Under the pieces are notes generated by a model that did not search any database, had not been told where the DNA came from, and saw only the letters and a program-made list of their open reading frames with translations. Shown here in pieces: positions 53,140 through 61,846 of a stretch of 64,000 nt of DNA (the first letter of the stretch is position 1; every line of letters starts with the position of its first letter). This DNA comes from Rhodococcus pyridinivorans. GTDB lineage: Bacteria > Actinomycetota > Actinomycetes > Mycobacteriales > Mycobacteriaceae. Both the position numbers and the translations under genes were made by a program. The DNA is taken from NCBI RefSeq assembly GCF_900105195.1, contig NZ_FNRX01000001.1, positions 62,001-126,000 on the forward strand, written 5' to 3'.

Positions 53140-53691
53140 GTGACCTTCACCGTCCTCTACGACGCGAACGTGCTGTACCCGAACGTGCTTCGCGACGTCC
53201 TGATTCGCTTGGCGCAGACCGGGCTGGTGCACGCCCGGTGGACCGACCGGATTCTCGACGAGACATTCCGCAATCTCGCCGCCGACCGACCGGACATCCC
53301 CGCCGACACCCTGGCCAAGCTGCGGGAGCTGATGAACCGAGCGGTCCCGGACTGCCTGGTCACCGGATACGAGGCACTCATCCCGGCGCTGACGCTGCCT
53401 GACGAGGATGACCGGCACGTGCTCGCCGCGGCGATCCGCTGCTCAGCGCAGGTGATCGTCACCGCGAACCTACGCGACTTTCCCGATAGCGCACTTGCCC
53501 AGTTCGGCATCGAGGCCCTGCACCCGGACGAGTTCGTCATGGACCTGTTCACGCTCGACGGTGCGCGGGTGCACCAGGCGATCAGCGCTACTGCCGCAGC
53601 GTGGCGCAACCCGCCCGGCACGCCGGCCGACGTCTGCGACCGCCTCGCCGCAGCGGGCCTACCGATTTCCGCGGCCGCGTTGCGCCGTTGA
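53140..53691 (+). CDS. PIN-domain ribonuclease toxin
   Basis: A 183-residue PIN protein. VLYDANVLYPN supplies the first Asp, WTDRILDETFRNL the central acidic residue, and LPDEDDRHVLAAAI and TANLRDFPDSAL the remaining ones. VapC-like toxins of this kind cut tRNA or rRNA. GTG 53140 follows the antitoxin stop by one base. The pair is a plasmid-addiction candidate at the right flank of the transfer region. Confidence 0.83.
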   Translation: MTFTVLYDANVLYPNVLRDVLIRLAQTGLVHARWTDRILDETFRNLAADRPDIPADTLAKLRELMNRAVPDCLVTGYEALIPALTLPDEDDRHVLAAAIRCSAQVIVTANLRDFPDSALAQFGIEALHPDEFVMDLFTLDGARVHQAISATAAAWRNPPGTPADVCDRLAAAGLPISAAALRR

Positions 53692-53819
53692 GAATCTACG
53701 CCCACGACCGGGTGGTTCCGAAAGTTATTCTCGTACCGATGTTTTAATACATCGTTCCGGAATCAACTTGTGAGATGCTGCGAGCTGGGTCGACGCGATC
53801 CCGCCCACACTCCCGGTAA

Positions 53820-53847
53820 CCGTCTCACTGCCAAGGAAATGAGACGG
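53820..53847. terminator. Hairpin between the PIN toxin and the convergent XRE-ImmA gene
   Basis: CCGTCTCA (53820-53827) pairs with TGAGACGG (53840-53847) over 12 bases, between two converging genes. A smaller AT-rich hairpin (CGATGT/ACATCG) lies near 53737-53754. Confidence 0.5.
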
Positions 53848-53871
53848 CTGGCTGGTCAGCGGGCCGTAGTC

Positions 53872-55038
53872 CTAGACCAGTGTCAATTCTGGACGTGTGT
53901 CGCCCTGTCCGAGCAGAAGTCGCAGCCTGGGCAGGGTGATCCGTAGTTCGGTAGCGAGTTTCTTGTGGGACAGGCCGCTCTTCTCGGCCATCTCGAAGGC
54001 AGACCGGAGCAATGCCGGAACCTCGCCGGGATATCCCTGGACTGATTCGTGCACGAACAATCCGGATGATCGGAGCGTAGTGAGGCGCTGGTGAGATCGG
54101 CGATACGACGCTTCCGAGACGGTACCGACCTCCCTACACCGACGGAGAAGAGAGTCGACCGACACGCCCCATTGAACGCTCAGCTCTCCGAGCTTCTTGA
54201 AGTCCAAGCGAGGCGGAAGTATCGGCGTGATCTCCTCGCTGGGAGTGAGGAACTCGGCGGCGAACATGTCAGCCTCTCGTTCCTGCTGTGTGTCCCCAGG
54301 CTGGCAGTCGCCGTGCAACAGAAGATGCCCCAGCTCGTGGGCGGCACTGAACCGATGCCGGTAGACATCGTCGGCACGGTTGGGTGTCAGCACAACGATG
54401 GGTCGTGGGAGTTTCGACGTGGAGAAGGCATCGATGTTCTTGGTCTCGGGCCCGGCGAACGGCACCAGCGTGACAACGATCCCGTGTTGTTCCATCGTGC
54501 GAACCATGCGGCCGATGCGGCCAGTGCCCAGTCCCCAATGGTGGCGTAGGGCTTGAGCCGCTACAACCGGATCGTTCGGAAAGTCGGTCTGTTGTACCTC
54601 GCCAGCGGTAAAGCCGGGAAGATCTACCGCCGGGAACCGGACTCGCTTTTCAAGAGCGTGGGTCAGCTCCCAGATCTGTTCAGTGAATGCGATCGCCTTA
54701 TCTCGTTGACTCGCCGGGGTACGTCGCAAGCTGCGGAAGTGGGCGTCCGCAGCATCGAGGCGAGCATACGGGCGACCCGCCGCGAGAAAGGTCACCGGGA
54801 TGTCGAGGGCTTGAGCGAGTGCGTCGATGTTGTCTGGCCGTGGTTTTGCTGTACCGGACTCCCACTGGCCGACTGCTACAGCAGAGACTCCGATCTGGTC
54901 CGCGATTGCCTTCTTGGTCAACCCCGATAGACGGCGGGCCTGAGTCAGCCTCGCTGAATCGAATGCACCGCCCAGCTCCTCACCGGCCAGATCGGTATCC
55001 GGTAGAAGATGTAGCTGCCCGGACTCGTACTTACTCAA
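53872..55038 (-). CDS. XRE-type HTH and ImmA/IrrE metallopeptidase fusion
   Basis: A 388-residue protein. Residues 30-85 form an HTH_3 domain (LTQARRLSGLTKKAIADQIG, then VGQWESGTAKPRP). Residues 180-280 form an ImmA/IrrE peptidase with HELGHLLLHGD and EREADMFAAEFL. The C-terminal 100 residues are helical and may hold a second HTH. Such fusions act as antitoxins or sensors, for example in RosmerTA-type units. It starts at TTG 55038, overlapping the upstream stop by 4 bp, so it is co-translated with the 273-residue partner. Confidence 0.83.
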   Translation of the reverse strand: MSKYESGQLHLLPDTDLAGEELGGAFDSARLTQARRLSGLTKKAIADQIGVSAVAVGQWESGTAKPRPDNIDALAQALDIPVTFLAAGRPYARLDAADAHFRSLRRTPASQRDKAIAFTEQIWELTHALEKRVRFPAVDLPGFTAGEVQQTDFPNDPVVAAQALRHHWGLGTGRIGRMVRTMEQHGIVVTLVPFAGPETKNIDAFSTSKLPRPIVVLTPNRADDVYRHRFSAAHELGHLLLHGDCQPGDTQQEREADMFAAEFLTPSEEITPILPPRLDFKKLGELSVQWGVSVDSLLRRCREVGTVSEASYRRSHQRLTTLRSSGLFVHESVQGYPGEVPALLRSAFEMAEKSGLSHKKLATELRITLPRLRLLLGQGDTRPELTLV

Positions 55039-55856
55039 CTGTCCTCACTACCGGTGTCCTGCTCGCCAGCGTTCGGATGTTCCTCCGAGGACACCTCTTC
55101 TAGCGGCGCACGCATGGACAGACCGAACCCGTTCTCCTGATCGGTGTCCGAGTCGAAACGGTCGACAGCAATGGGATCGGCGTCGACGATCTTCAGCGTC
55201 GGGACAGCGGCGACGGCATCGACATTCTTGATTGAGTGTGGACCGCGAGTCCATTCCAGCTTTCCCGTACTTGCGTCGACCAGTTCAGCGTCACCCCAGC
55301 CGAAATCGAATAGACCGTCGGGGGAGGCCGATACCCAGAGCACCACCGTGCGGCCTTTGACCCGAGACATCTCGGCGCGGAACTGCTCCTCATCCAGTCG
55401 CTGCTGCTCGAGTTCCTCATCGGTCATGATCGCGTGGTCAATGGTCATCTGAGGGTCAGGCGCACTCGGAGTGAACGTCAGAAGATGCTTCTGGAGAAGC
55501 GAGGTCTTTCGAAGCCGGGCGTGATCCACCGCGGTCCTACCATCGCCGGGTACACGCCACCAGTACAAGACAACGCCGGTCTGCTGGATGACCGGAAGGT
55601 CGAACCGGGCGCGCTGACCCTCCGGCTTACTGGCCCTGATGCCGGGAACGTCCTTGAGTTCTCGGAGCAAGCCACGATTCAGGGCCACGCGCAGGGTATC
55701 GGAGTAGGCGTCCCGGTCAGCCCAACCCTGCTCGACATGCACACGCTGGGCGGCATCCTGCGCTTCGTGAACCACCTTGATTAGCGCATTTCGAATGAAG
55801 GGCGCCGTGTCCCCGAAACGCTCTATCTCGTAGTCCAACAGCTCGGTATGTCCCAA
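55035..55856 (-). CDS. Partner of the XRE-ImmA protein, possible toxin
   Basis: A 273-residue soluble protein with an N-terminal helical part (IERFGDTAPFIRNALIKVVH), a middle beta-rich part (VIQQTGVVLYWWRVPGDGRT) and an acidic C-terminus. I recognise no catalytic motif. Two-gene units of an unknown protein plus an XRE-ImmA fusion are known as toxin-antitoxin or defence units, and the 4-bp overlap supports joint function. It is divergent from the restriction gene at 56028. Confidence 0.6.
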   Translation of the reverse strand: MGHTELLDYEIERFGDTAPFIRNALIKVVHEAQDAAQRVHVEQGWADRDAYSDTLRVALNRGLLRELKDVPGIRASKPEGQRARFDLPVIQQTGVVLYWWRVPGDGRTAVDHARLRKTSLLQKHLLTFTPSAPDPQMTIDHAIMTDEELEQQRLDEEQFRAEMSRVKGRTVVLWVSASPDGLFDFGWGDAELVDASTGKLEWTRGPHSIKNVDAVAAVPTLKIVDADPIAVDRFDSDTDQENGFGLSMRAPLEEVSSEEHPNAGEQDTGSEDS

Positions 55857-55994
55857 GACTCAGTCCTAAGGGTTCAGTTTGTCGGCCAAGTTCTTGGCTA
55901 TGCGCTTCAGTTTATCACAGGTATCGATCAAAATTGGAGGAGTTCCAACCGGTTCTGATTCGAGAGAGGAGGCCGGCCGAGTGGGTCGAGATGA

Positions 55995-56012
55995 GTGGGT
56001 GCCGGCACCCAC
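55995..56012. promoter_or_regulatory. Perfect 18-bp palindrome in the divergent promoter before the restriction-methylase
   Basis: GTGGGTGCC followed directly by its complement GGCACCCAC, 15 bp before ATG 56028 and about 140 bp from the start of the divergent gene at 55856. This is a likely operator for one or both transcripts. It has no loop, so it is not a terminator. Confidence 0.6.
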
Positions 56013-56027
56013 GACTACATTTCGGTA

Positions 56028-59000
56028 ATGACTTCCAACCTTGAAGCGATCGTCAGGCGTCTCGCCTCCCGGAAGCCGGTGCGTCCGGAGGCGACCACTC
56101 AGGGCGACATCTATATGCTGCTCACCACCGCGGCGCTCGGGCTGGACACCGACGACGTCGTGACGATGGAGTCGCAGCTTGCTGACGGTACCCGGCGCCG
56201 GATCGATATCGAGGCGGGTCATGTCGTCATCGAGGTGAAGAAGGACCTGCGCGCCGGCGACTTGGCGGATGCGGAGAAGCAGCTCGCCGGCTACGTCGCG
56301 CAGCGAACCAAGGAACTCGGCGGTCGCTATGTCGGCATCCTCACCGACGGCACCAGCTGGCGGCTCTACCACCTGGCCCACGGCCAGCTGTCTTGTGTCT
56401 CCGAGGTCGAGCTGAGTCCGCGGGACCCGGATCAGGATGGACTGCTGGTGTGGCTCGAGTCGGTGATGGCGACGCGTGAGAAGATCCGCCCCGTCCCGGC
56501 CGAGATCGAACAGCGGCTCGGCTCCGATTCACCCGCTCACCTGCTCGACTACGCGACCCTCGAGGCGCTCTACCACGACAATCGCGATCATCCCGAGGTC
56601 AAGCTCAAGCGGGAGTTGTGGGCCAAGCTGCTGCGTACGGCTTTCGGCACCGGGTTCGTCGATGACGAGGCCCTGTTCATCAACCACACCCTGCTGGTGG
56701 TGACAGCGGAGCTGGTCGCACACGCGGCGATCGGTTGGGATGTATCCCCTCATGGACCCTTGACCCCCGCCCAGTTGACCTCGGGGTCGGAGTTCGCCAA
56801 TGCCCAGATCCACGGCGTCGTCGAGGCCGACTTCTTCGACTGGGTCGTGGAGATCGCCGGCGGCGAGCAGTTTGTCACCGAACTCGGGCGCCGGATTGCG
56901 CGGTTCGACTGGTCCAAGGTCGAGCACGACGTCCTCAAGGTCCTTTACGAATCGGTCATCCCCACTACGGAACGGGAACGGCTCGGCGAGTACTACACCC
57001 CGGACTGGCTCGCCGACCGCGTCATCGACGACCGCATCACCGACCCACTCTCGACTCGTGTCGCCGACCCCAGCTGCGGCAGTGGAACCTTCGTGTTCCA
57101 CGCCGTTCGCCGCTACCTCGATGCGGCAGAGGCGGCCGGAACCCCGACCGGGAAGGCCGTTCTCGACGTCACCCGCCACGTCGTTGGCATGGACGTGCAC
57201 CCTGTTGCGGTCACCCTCGCGCGCGTGACCTACGTTCTCGCCATCGGGATCGGCCGCATCAACTCCGAGGACCGGGGGCCCCTGACGATCCCGATCTACC
57301 TGGGCGACTCTGTGCAGTGGGAACAGAACCGGGACCTCTTCGGGGGAGTGGACAGGGTCACCATTGCCACCGCTGGCAACGAACTCGTTGAGGGTGGCGG
57401 CGTCTTGTTCGGCGACGACCTCGTGTTCCCCCGTAGCATCCTCGGCGACGCAAACCGGTTCGACCAGCTCGTTTCCGCGATGGCCGACAACGCGCTCGAC
57501 CTCAGTGGGAAGAAGGACCGCACGCTGATCGACCCGGTTCTGCGCCGGTTCGCCGTCACCGATGACGAAGCGGCGATCCTGCGGACCACGTTCTCGACGA
57601 TGCGCGCCCTCCACCAATCGGGTCGCAACCACATCTGGGGCTACTACGTCCGCAACCTGATACGCCCGTTGTGGCTGTCCGAGCCCGGGAACCGCGTCGA
57701 CATCCTCGTTGGAAACCCGCCGTGGCTGCGCTATTCGAAGATGTCCGAGCCGATGCAGACTCGGTACAAGGCGCTCGCCAAGCCGCGGAACTTGCTCAAC
57801 AACGGCCTCGGAGCATCCGCTCGGGACCTGTCCACCCTGTTCGTCGTGCGGGCCGTGGAACTGTACCTGCGCGAGGGCGGCCAGTTCGCTTTCGTCATGC
57901 CGCACGGGACCATCACCCGCAAACCTCATTCCGGATTCCGCAGCGGTAAGTGGGCCACCGGGACCGGCGATCATCTCACCGTCGCGTTCGAGACCAGTTG
58001 GGACCTCGTCGAAGCCACGACCGGATTCCCGATGGTCTCGTGTGTCGTCCGCGGCCACCGCGCCGCAGAAGCCACCGCAGTACCGGTCCAGACGGTGAAA
58101 TGGTCCGGCCGACTGTCCCGCGCCGACCTTCCCTGGAGTGAAGCATCGCAACGGATCACGACGGCACTGGGAACGGTGGCCGCACTCGGCGACGGCGACG
58201 GACCAGCTTCCTCGCCGTATAAGTCGCGATTCCGGCAGGGCGCAGTCCTGGCCCCGAGGATGACCCTGTTCGTGACCGAAGCGGACGCCGGCCCACTCGG
58301 AGCGGGTGCCGGACGAGTTGCTGTGACGTCGTTTCGTACGTCGCAGGAAAAGGAACCGTGGAAATCGCAGCCGTCCCTGTCCGGGAGGGTAGAACGGCAA
58401 TTCGTGCGACCGGTGTACCTCGGTGAAGCTGTGTTGCCCTACCGATGCCTCACCCCCCGGCAGGCGGTCCTTCCCCTCAAGGACGCCTCCATCCTGGAAG
58501 CGCAGGAAATCCCCGAGCACCCCGGTCTTATGGGGTGGTGGGACCAGGCGGAATCCACCTGGAACGCGAACAAGTCGGCATCCGACAATTCGCAGCTGCT
58601 CGACCGCATCGACTTCCACGGCCAGCTGTCCGTGCAACTCCCGACGGCAGCACTGAGGGTGGTATACACGAAGTCCGGTAACACCCTCGCCGCTGCCCTG
58701 GTGCGGGACGACGCCGCGGTTATCGACCACGTCCTGTACTGGGCGCCGGTGAGCTCGACCGGCGAGGGCCACTACCTGTGCGCGATCCTCAACTCCGTGA
58801 CACTACTCGAAAGAGTCAAACCACTACAGGCCCTTGGCCTGTTCGGGGCCCGGCACTTCGACAAGAACGTCTTCGCCGTCCCCTTCCCGAGATACGACGC
58901 GAACGAGGACCTTCACGTGCGTCTAGCCGAACTCGGAGGACTTGCAGAGGAGGCCGCAGGAGACGCCGACATCGCCGGAGCCCGCACCTTCCAGGCCGCC

Positions 59001-59108
59001 CGCAAGAAGGTTGGCGTAGCACTGGCGTCGGCAGGCATCGCCCAAAAGGTCGAGGACGCCGTCGCCGAACTGGTGCCGCTAGAAGCGGTCCTTCCGGTAG
59101 AAGGCTGA
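56028..59108 (+). CDS. Single-chain restriction-modification enzyme (type IIG-like, N6-adenine methylase)
   Basis: A 1026-residue protein. An N-terminal nuclease-like domain has RRIDIEAGHVVIEVKKDL near residue 60 (D...ExK). The methylase domain has LGEYYTPDWLADRV, the SAM motif DPSCGSGTFVF near 348 and VGNPPWLRYSKM near 563. The C-terminal part (from about 690) should be the target-recognition domain. Cleavage and methylation in one chain are typical of type IIG/IIL enzymes. ATG 56028 gives the usual short N-terminus. A helix-turn-helix controller gene is not seen; an 18-bp palindrome precedes it. Confidence 0.85.
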   Translation: MTSNLEAIVRRLASRKPVRPEATTQGDIYMLLTTAALGLDTDDVVTMESQLADGTRRRIDIEAGHVVIEVKKDLRAGDLADAEKQLAGYVAQRTKELGGRYVGILTDGTSWRLYHLAHGQLSCVSEVELSPRDPDQDGLLVWLESVMATREKIRPVPAEIEQRLGSDSPAHLLDYATLEALYHDNRDHPEVKLKRELWAKLLRTAFGTGFVDDEALFINHTLLVVTAELVAHAAIGWDVSPHGPLTPAQLTSGSEFANAQIHGVVEADFFDWVVEIAGGEQFVTELGRRIARFDWSKVEHDVLKVLYESVIPTTERERLGEYYTPDWLADRVIDDRITDPLSTRVADPSCGSGTFVFHAVRRYLDAAEAAGTPTGKAVLDVTRHVVGMDVHPVAVTLARVTYVLAIGIGRINSEDRGPLTIPIYLGDSVQWEQNRDLFGGVDRVTIATAGNELVEGGGVLFGDDLVFPRSILGDANRFDQLVSAMADNALDLSGKKDRTLIDPVLRRFAVTDDEAAILRTTFSTMRALHQSGRNHIWGYYVRNLIRPLWLSEPGNRVDILVGNPPWLRYSKMSEPMQTRYKALAKPRNLLNNGLGASARDLSTLFVVRAVELYLREGGQFAFVMPHGTITRKPHSGFRSGKWATGTGDHLTVAFETSWDLVEATTGFPMVSCVVRGHRAAEATAVPVQTVKWSGRLSRADLPWSEASQRITTALGTVAALGDGDGPASSPYKSRFRQGAVLAPRMTLFVTEADAGPLGAGAGRVAVTSFRTSQEKEPWKSQPSLSGRVERQFVRPVYLGEAVLPYRCLTPRQAVLPLKDASILEAQEIPEHPGLMGWWDQAESTWNANKSASDNSQLLDRIDFHGQLSVQLPTAALRVVYTKSGNTLAAALVRDDAAVIDHVLYWAPVSSTGEGHYLCAILNSVTLLERVKPLQALGLFGARHFDKNVFAVPFPRYDANEDLHVRLAELGGLAEEAAGDADIAGARTFQAARKKVGVALASAGIAQKVEDAVAELVPLEAVLPVEG

Positions 59109-59152
59109 CTGGAACTTGCAACGCCCCACTGGCCGGAAATAGGACCGCGGAG

Positions 59153-59995
59153 ATGGCGGACACTGACCCGGAATACAGGCACGCTAAGTGCTACGCGAAC
59201 ACTCGAGGAGGTTGCTCGACGTCGATATCGGGCGAACACTACATCTCTCACGCCCTGATCCGTCTCTACACCTTCGACGACCCCGACGTTCGTATCAAGC
59301 CGACACCGAACTACCGGATCCCCGTCGAGATCCAGCCCAAGAAGTTCGTCGCCAACGTGCTGTGCACGACACACAACAACGGACTCAGCGATGCCGACCG
59401 GGCAGCGCTCGCCTTCGCGACCTTCCTGCGCGACATTGCGCTGCGATACCTGAACGGTGCTGGCGAGTGGGGCGATCCCGAAGTGGTCGAGATCTCGGGC
59501 GACGACTTCCAGAGGTGGGTGCTCAAACTGCTCATCACGCACGCCGCCGCGGACGTCTACACCGAGAAGGACGGCGAGCGAGTCAAGACGATCGTTCCCG
59601 ACGAAGCGATCGACTTGCTGCTCGATCGCGCCGGATGGCCTCACACATGGGGACTCGGAGTAACCGGCGACCTGTCGAACGCACACCTGTCGTACGACCC
59701 GTTCACCCGGATCGAGACCGCCACAAGCGATTGGTGGTCGGCCACACCGCTGATCAAGCACGATCCGCGACTGCTCTTCGGCGGAATCGTCGACCTCGCC
59801 GGCGTCAGCTTCACACTGTGCCTGTTCAACCAGTCGGAAGCGCGCCTTCAGACCGACGAGATCAACCCGCTGCGCCGGGTGGTGCAACGCCCGAGTTCAC
59901 TGTCATGGGAACTGAACGGTGTACCGAAGACCGTGAGGTTCCGGTGGTCGGACCCTTGGGAGCACGTCCCGATCACCTTCACCATGCAGCGATAG
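59153..59995 (+). CDS. Protein of unknown function with a Cys/His motif (HNH-like)
   Basis: A 280-residue protein starting 44 bp after the restriction gene. The N-terminus has CYANTRGGCSTSISGEHYIS followed 50 residues later by CTTHNNGLSDAD, which fits a zinc-ribbon/HNH-type nuclease core (C..C, EH, C..HN..LS). The rest is mixed alpha/beta without clear motifs. It may be the nicking or helper component of the restriction system, or an independent nuclease. The order after the methylase suggests co-expression. Confidence 0.55.
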   Translation: MADTDPEYRHAKCYANTRGGCSTSISGEHYISHALIRLYTFDDPDVRIKPTPNYRIPVEIQPKKFVANVLCTTHNNGLSDADRAALAFATFLRDIALRYLNGAGEWGDPEVVEISGDDFQRWVLKLLITHAAADVYTEKDGERVKTIVPDEAIDLLLDRAGWPHTWGLGVTGDLSNAHLSYDPFTRIETATSDWWSATPLIKHDPRLLFGGIVDLAGVSFTLCLFNQSEARLQTDEINPLRRVVQRPSSLSWELNGVPKTVRFRWSDPWEHVPITFTMQR

Positions 59996-60030
59996 TTCCC
60001 ATGCAGTGCACGGGTTGACATAAAGAGCCG

Positions 60031-60450
60031 CTATCGGCGGTTCTCGTACCGGCGCAGGTCCTCGTACCTGCCTTCACGACGATCGCGGAACTGGGCCCGG
60101 ATCTCGAAAGCCTCCGAGGTGTCGCTCGCCAGCAAGAGAGCGATCATGTTCTCGAGGTGGTGCAGAGTCGCACTTTCCGCCGCGGCTGTGTCGATGTTGC
60201 GCTTCCACCGGGACCGGGATTCCAACTTGGTTCAGAGATCGTCGCTTCGTCGACATACGCCTGATCCGGCTGTCCGCCGCCGAATCCCGGTTCATCAAGG
60301 GGGCCGTACTTGCCGTTCAGATACCGTCGCAGGGTCCGGCCGTCGTCGACGGTCATCGCGATGAACCGAGGCACGTCCACCGCAGATAGCAAGCCACGCG
60401 GGCCGTCGAGGACGACACGGAGTCGGCACCGGTAACCGAGAGAGCTTCGT
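60031..60450 (-). pseudogene. Fragments of an unknown decayed gene
   Basis: Two minus-strand frames look like coding remains: about 60250-60450 (VPRFIAMTVDDGRTLRRYLN) and 60031-60225 (ATLHHLENMIALLLASDT, ending ENRR). They lie in different frames, consistent with one or more frameshifts. I do not recognise the family, and the start is missing. The stretch separates the Cys/His protein from the IS remnant. Confidence 0.35.
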
Positions 60451-60456
60451 GGCGCT

Positions 60457-60680
60457 TTGTCGTGGCCAGTTTCGGGGCGGGGTTCGCGGCCCCGGATTTG
60501 ATCCTCGAGGTGGTGATCGTGATCTTCTCTGCCAGCAGCAGTTGCGGCAGGCCGGTCTGTTCGACCAGCGTCATGACCGGCACCACGCCGCCGTACGACA
60601 CGAGGCGGTCGTCGTCGAACATCGCAGAGTCCGCACCCGGAAGTGCCTTTCTCGAACCGGACCGATCGTTGCCTGAAGAA
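60457..60680 (-). pseudogene. IS1380-type transposase N-terminal remnant
   Basis: The peptide FDDDRLVSYGGVVPVMTLVE, TGLPQLL and NPAPKLA, then GADS, follows the start of IS1380-family transposases. The match breaks after about 70 residues and no DDE residues are present. It is an insertion-sequence scar; no terminal repeats are recognised. Confidence 0.6.
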
Positions 60681-60696
60681 CATCCATCATCCCAGT

Positions 60697-61842
60697 TCAG
60701 AGGGCACTTTCCGTATGTCGGCACGCCGTGACCCCACGGTGGTCGTCGGCGGAGTCAGACTGAGGGATCGCAGGAGCGCTGGATAGGGAGATAGCTCGCA
60801 TCAGGTGCTCGGTGATGACCTCACCGGAGGCACGCAGGTCGACGGTGGCACATCGGATCCGGTGCCCTTGGATGACCACTTCTTCGTCGAAGTATCCGTC
60901 GACGACGGGATGGAGCAGGAGGCCTTCGGCGTGACGGTGCTCGTCGCTCTGTTCCTGCTGGGACATCAGATAGGCGTAGATCTGATACAGATACGCGCTG
61001 CTCAAGGTGGTGGTCCGGTAGTTTCCGGCGTGGGTGATGGCCGTGAACTTGGTGTCGATGACCGCCCGCCGCCGAATTTTCCCGCCCGGACGTAGCGGTG
61101 CGCGCAGGGTGATGTCGGTGTACATCCCGGGCAGCACCGGTTGCATACCGTCGGAGATCCGCTCGATGCTCCAGCTCAACCGGGTGCCGTGTTCCACCGT
61201 CCATCCTCGAGGTTCGAGAGTGTGGCGGTAGAAGCCGTAGACGGCGTGTTCGAACAGTTTACGTAGGTAGTGGTCCGAATCGTCGGGGGCGACGGTGACG
61301 AAGTCGTCCTCGCCGGGATCGGGAATCGACATGGTCAGCAGAAGTTCGGCGAGGGAAAGCATCCGATGGTCGCGGGCGAGCAGTCGCTGCCGGCGCAGTG
61401 ACGGCACGATGTCCGGCCGCGGGGCAGGTCCGCTCACTCCCGCCGCTTCCAGCTGCAACGCCAAGGATCGGTACCGGGGACGATCCGGGATCCATGTGGC
61501 GGCGGCGCGCAGCGCGGCGCGGACGAGTCGATTGGCTGCGGTGTCGGTGACCAGGGTGTCGTATCGGCATCGCACCTGTCCCCGTTCGAGGAGTCGGTGG
61601 CGAGTGGTGCCGAGGACATCGATCCGGCCCCGAACCCGAGTCAGGTCCGACACCGTGCGGGTGAAGCCCACGGACAGGCCGGTGTGCAGCCTGTGTTCGA
61701 CTTCGTCGGCCAGCATCCGGGCGACGAGCTGGGGCAGGGCCTCCGCGATCTGTTCCGCGCCGGCGAATTCGTGGCCGTGATGCCGGTACAGATCGGAGGC
61801 GAACAACTGCAGAAGCCACAGGTTGCGGACCGGGATCTTCAT
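60697..61842 (-). CDS. mcrC: McrC-type endonuclease subunit of a methylation-dependent restriction system
   Basis: A 381-residue McrC. The N-terminal region has FASDLYRHHG and SDLTRVRGRIDVLGT. The nuclease core is MYTDITLR followed by RRRAVIDTKFT (PD-(D/E)xK-type with D...DxK). McrC cuts DNA together with the GTP-driven McrB ring at methylated or hydroxymethylated cytosine sites. ATG 61842 is 4 bases after the McrB stop. The last 15 residues are low-complexity and run into the IS-remnant region. Confidence 0.88.
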   Translation of the reverse strand: MKIPVRNLWLLQLFASDLYRHHGHEFAGAEQIAEALPQLVARMLADEVEHRLHTGLSVGFTRTVSDLTRVRGRIDVLGTTRHRLLERGQVRCRYDTLVTDTAANRLVRAALRAAATWIPDRPRYRSLALQLEAAGVSGPAPRPDIVPSLRRQRLLARDHRMLSLAELLLTMSIPDPGEDDFVTVAPDDSDHYLRKLFEHAVYGFYRHTLEPRGWTVEHGTRLSWSIERISDGMQPVLPGMYTDITLRAPLRPGGKIRRRAVIDTKFTAITHAGNYRTTTLSSAYLYQIYAYLMSQQEQSDEHRHAEGLLLHPVVDGYFDEEVVIQGHRIRCATVDLRASGEVITEHLMRAISLSSAPAIPQSDSADDHRGVTACRHTESAL

Positions 61843-61846
61843 CGCA

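Noticed and set aside
56529..58772. Leftward 747-codon frame opposite the restriction-methylase gene
   Set aside because: The plus-strand frame has the SAM and NPPW motifs; the opposite frame is low in recognisable structure.
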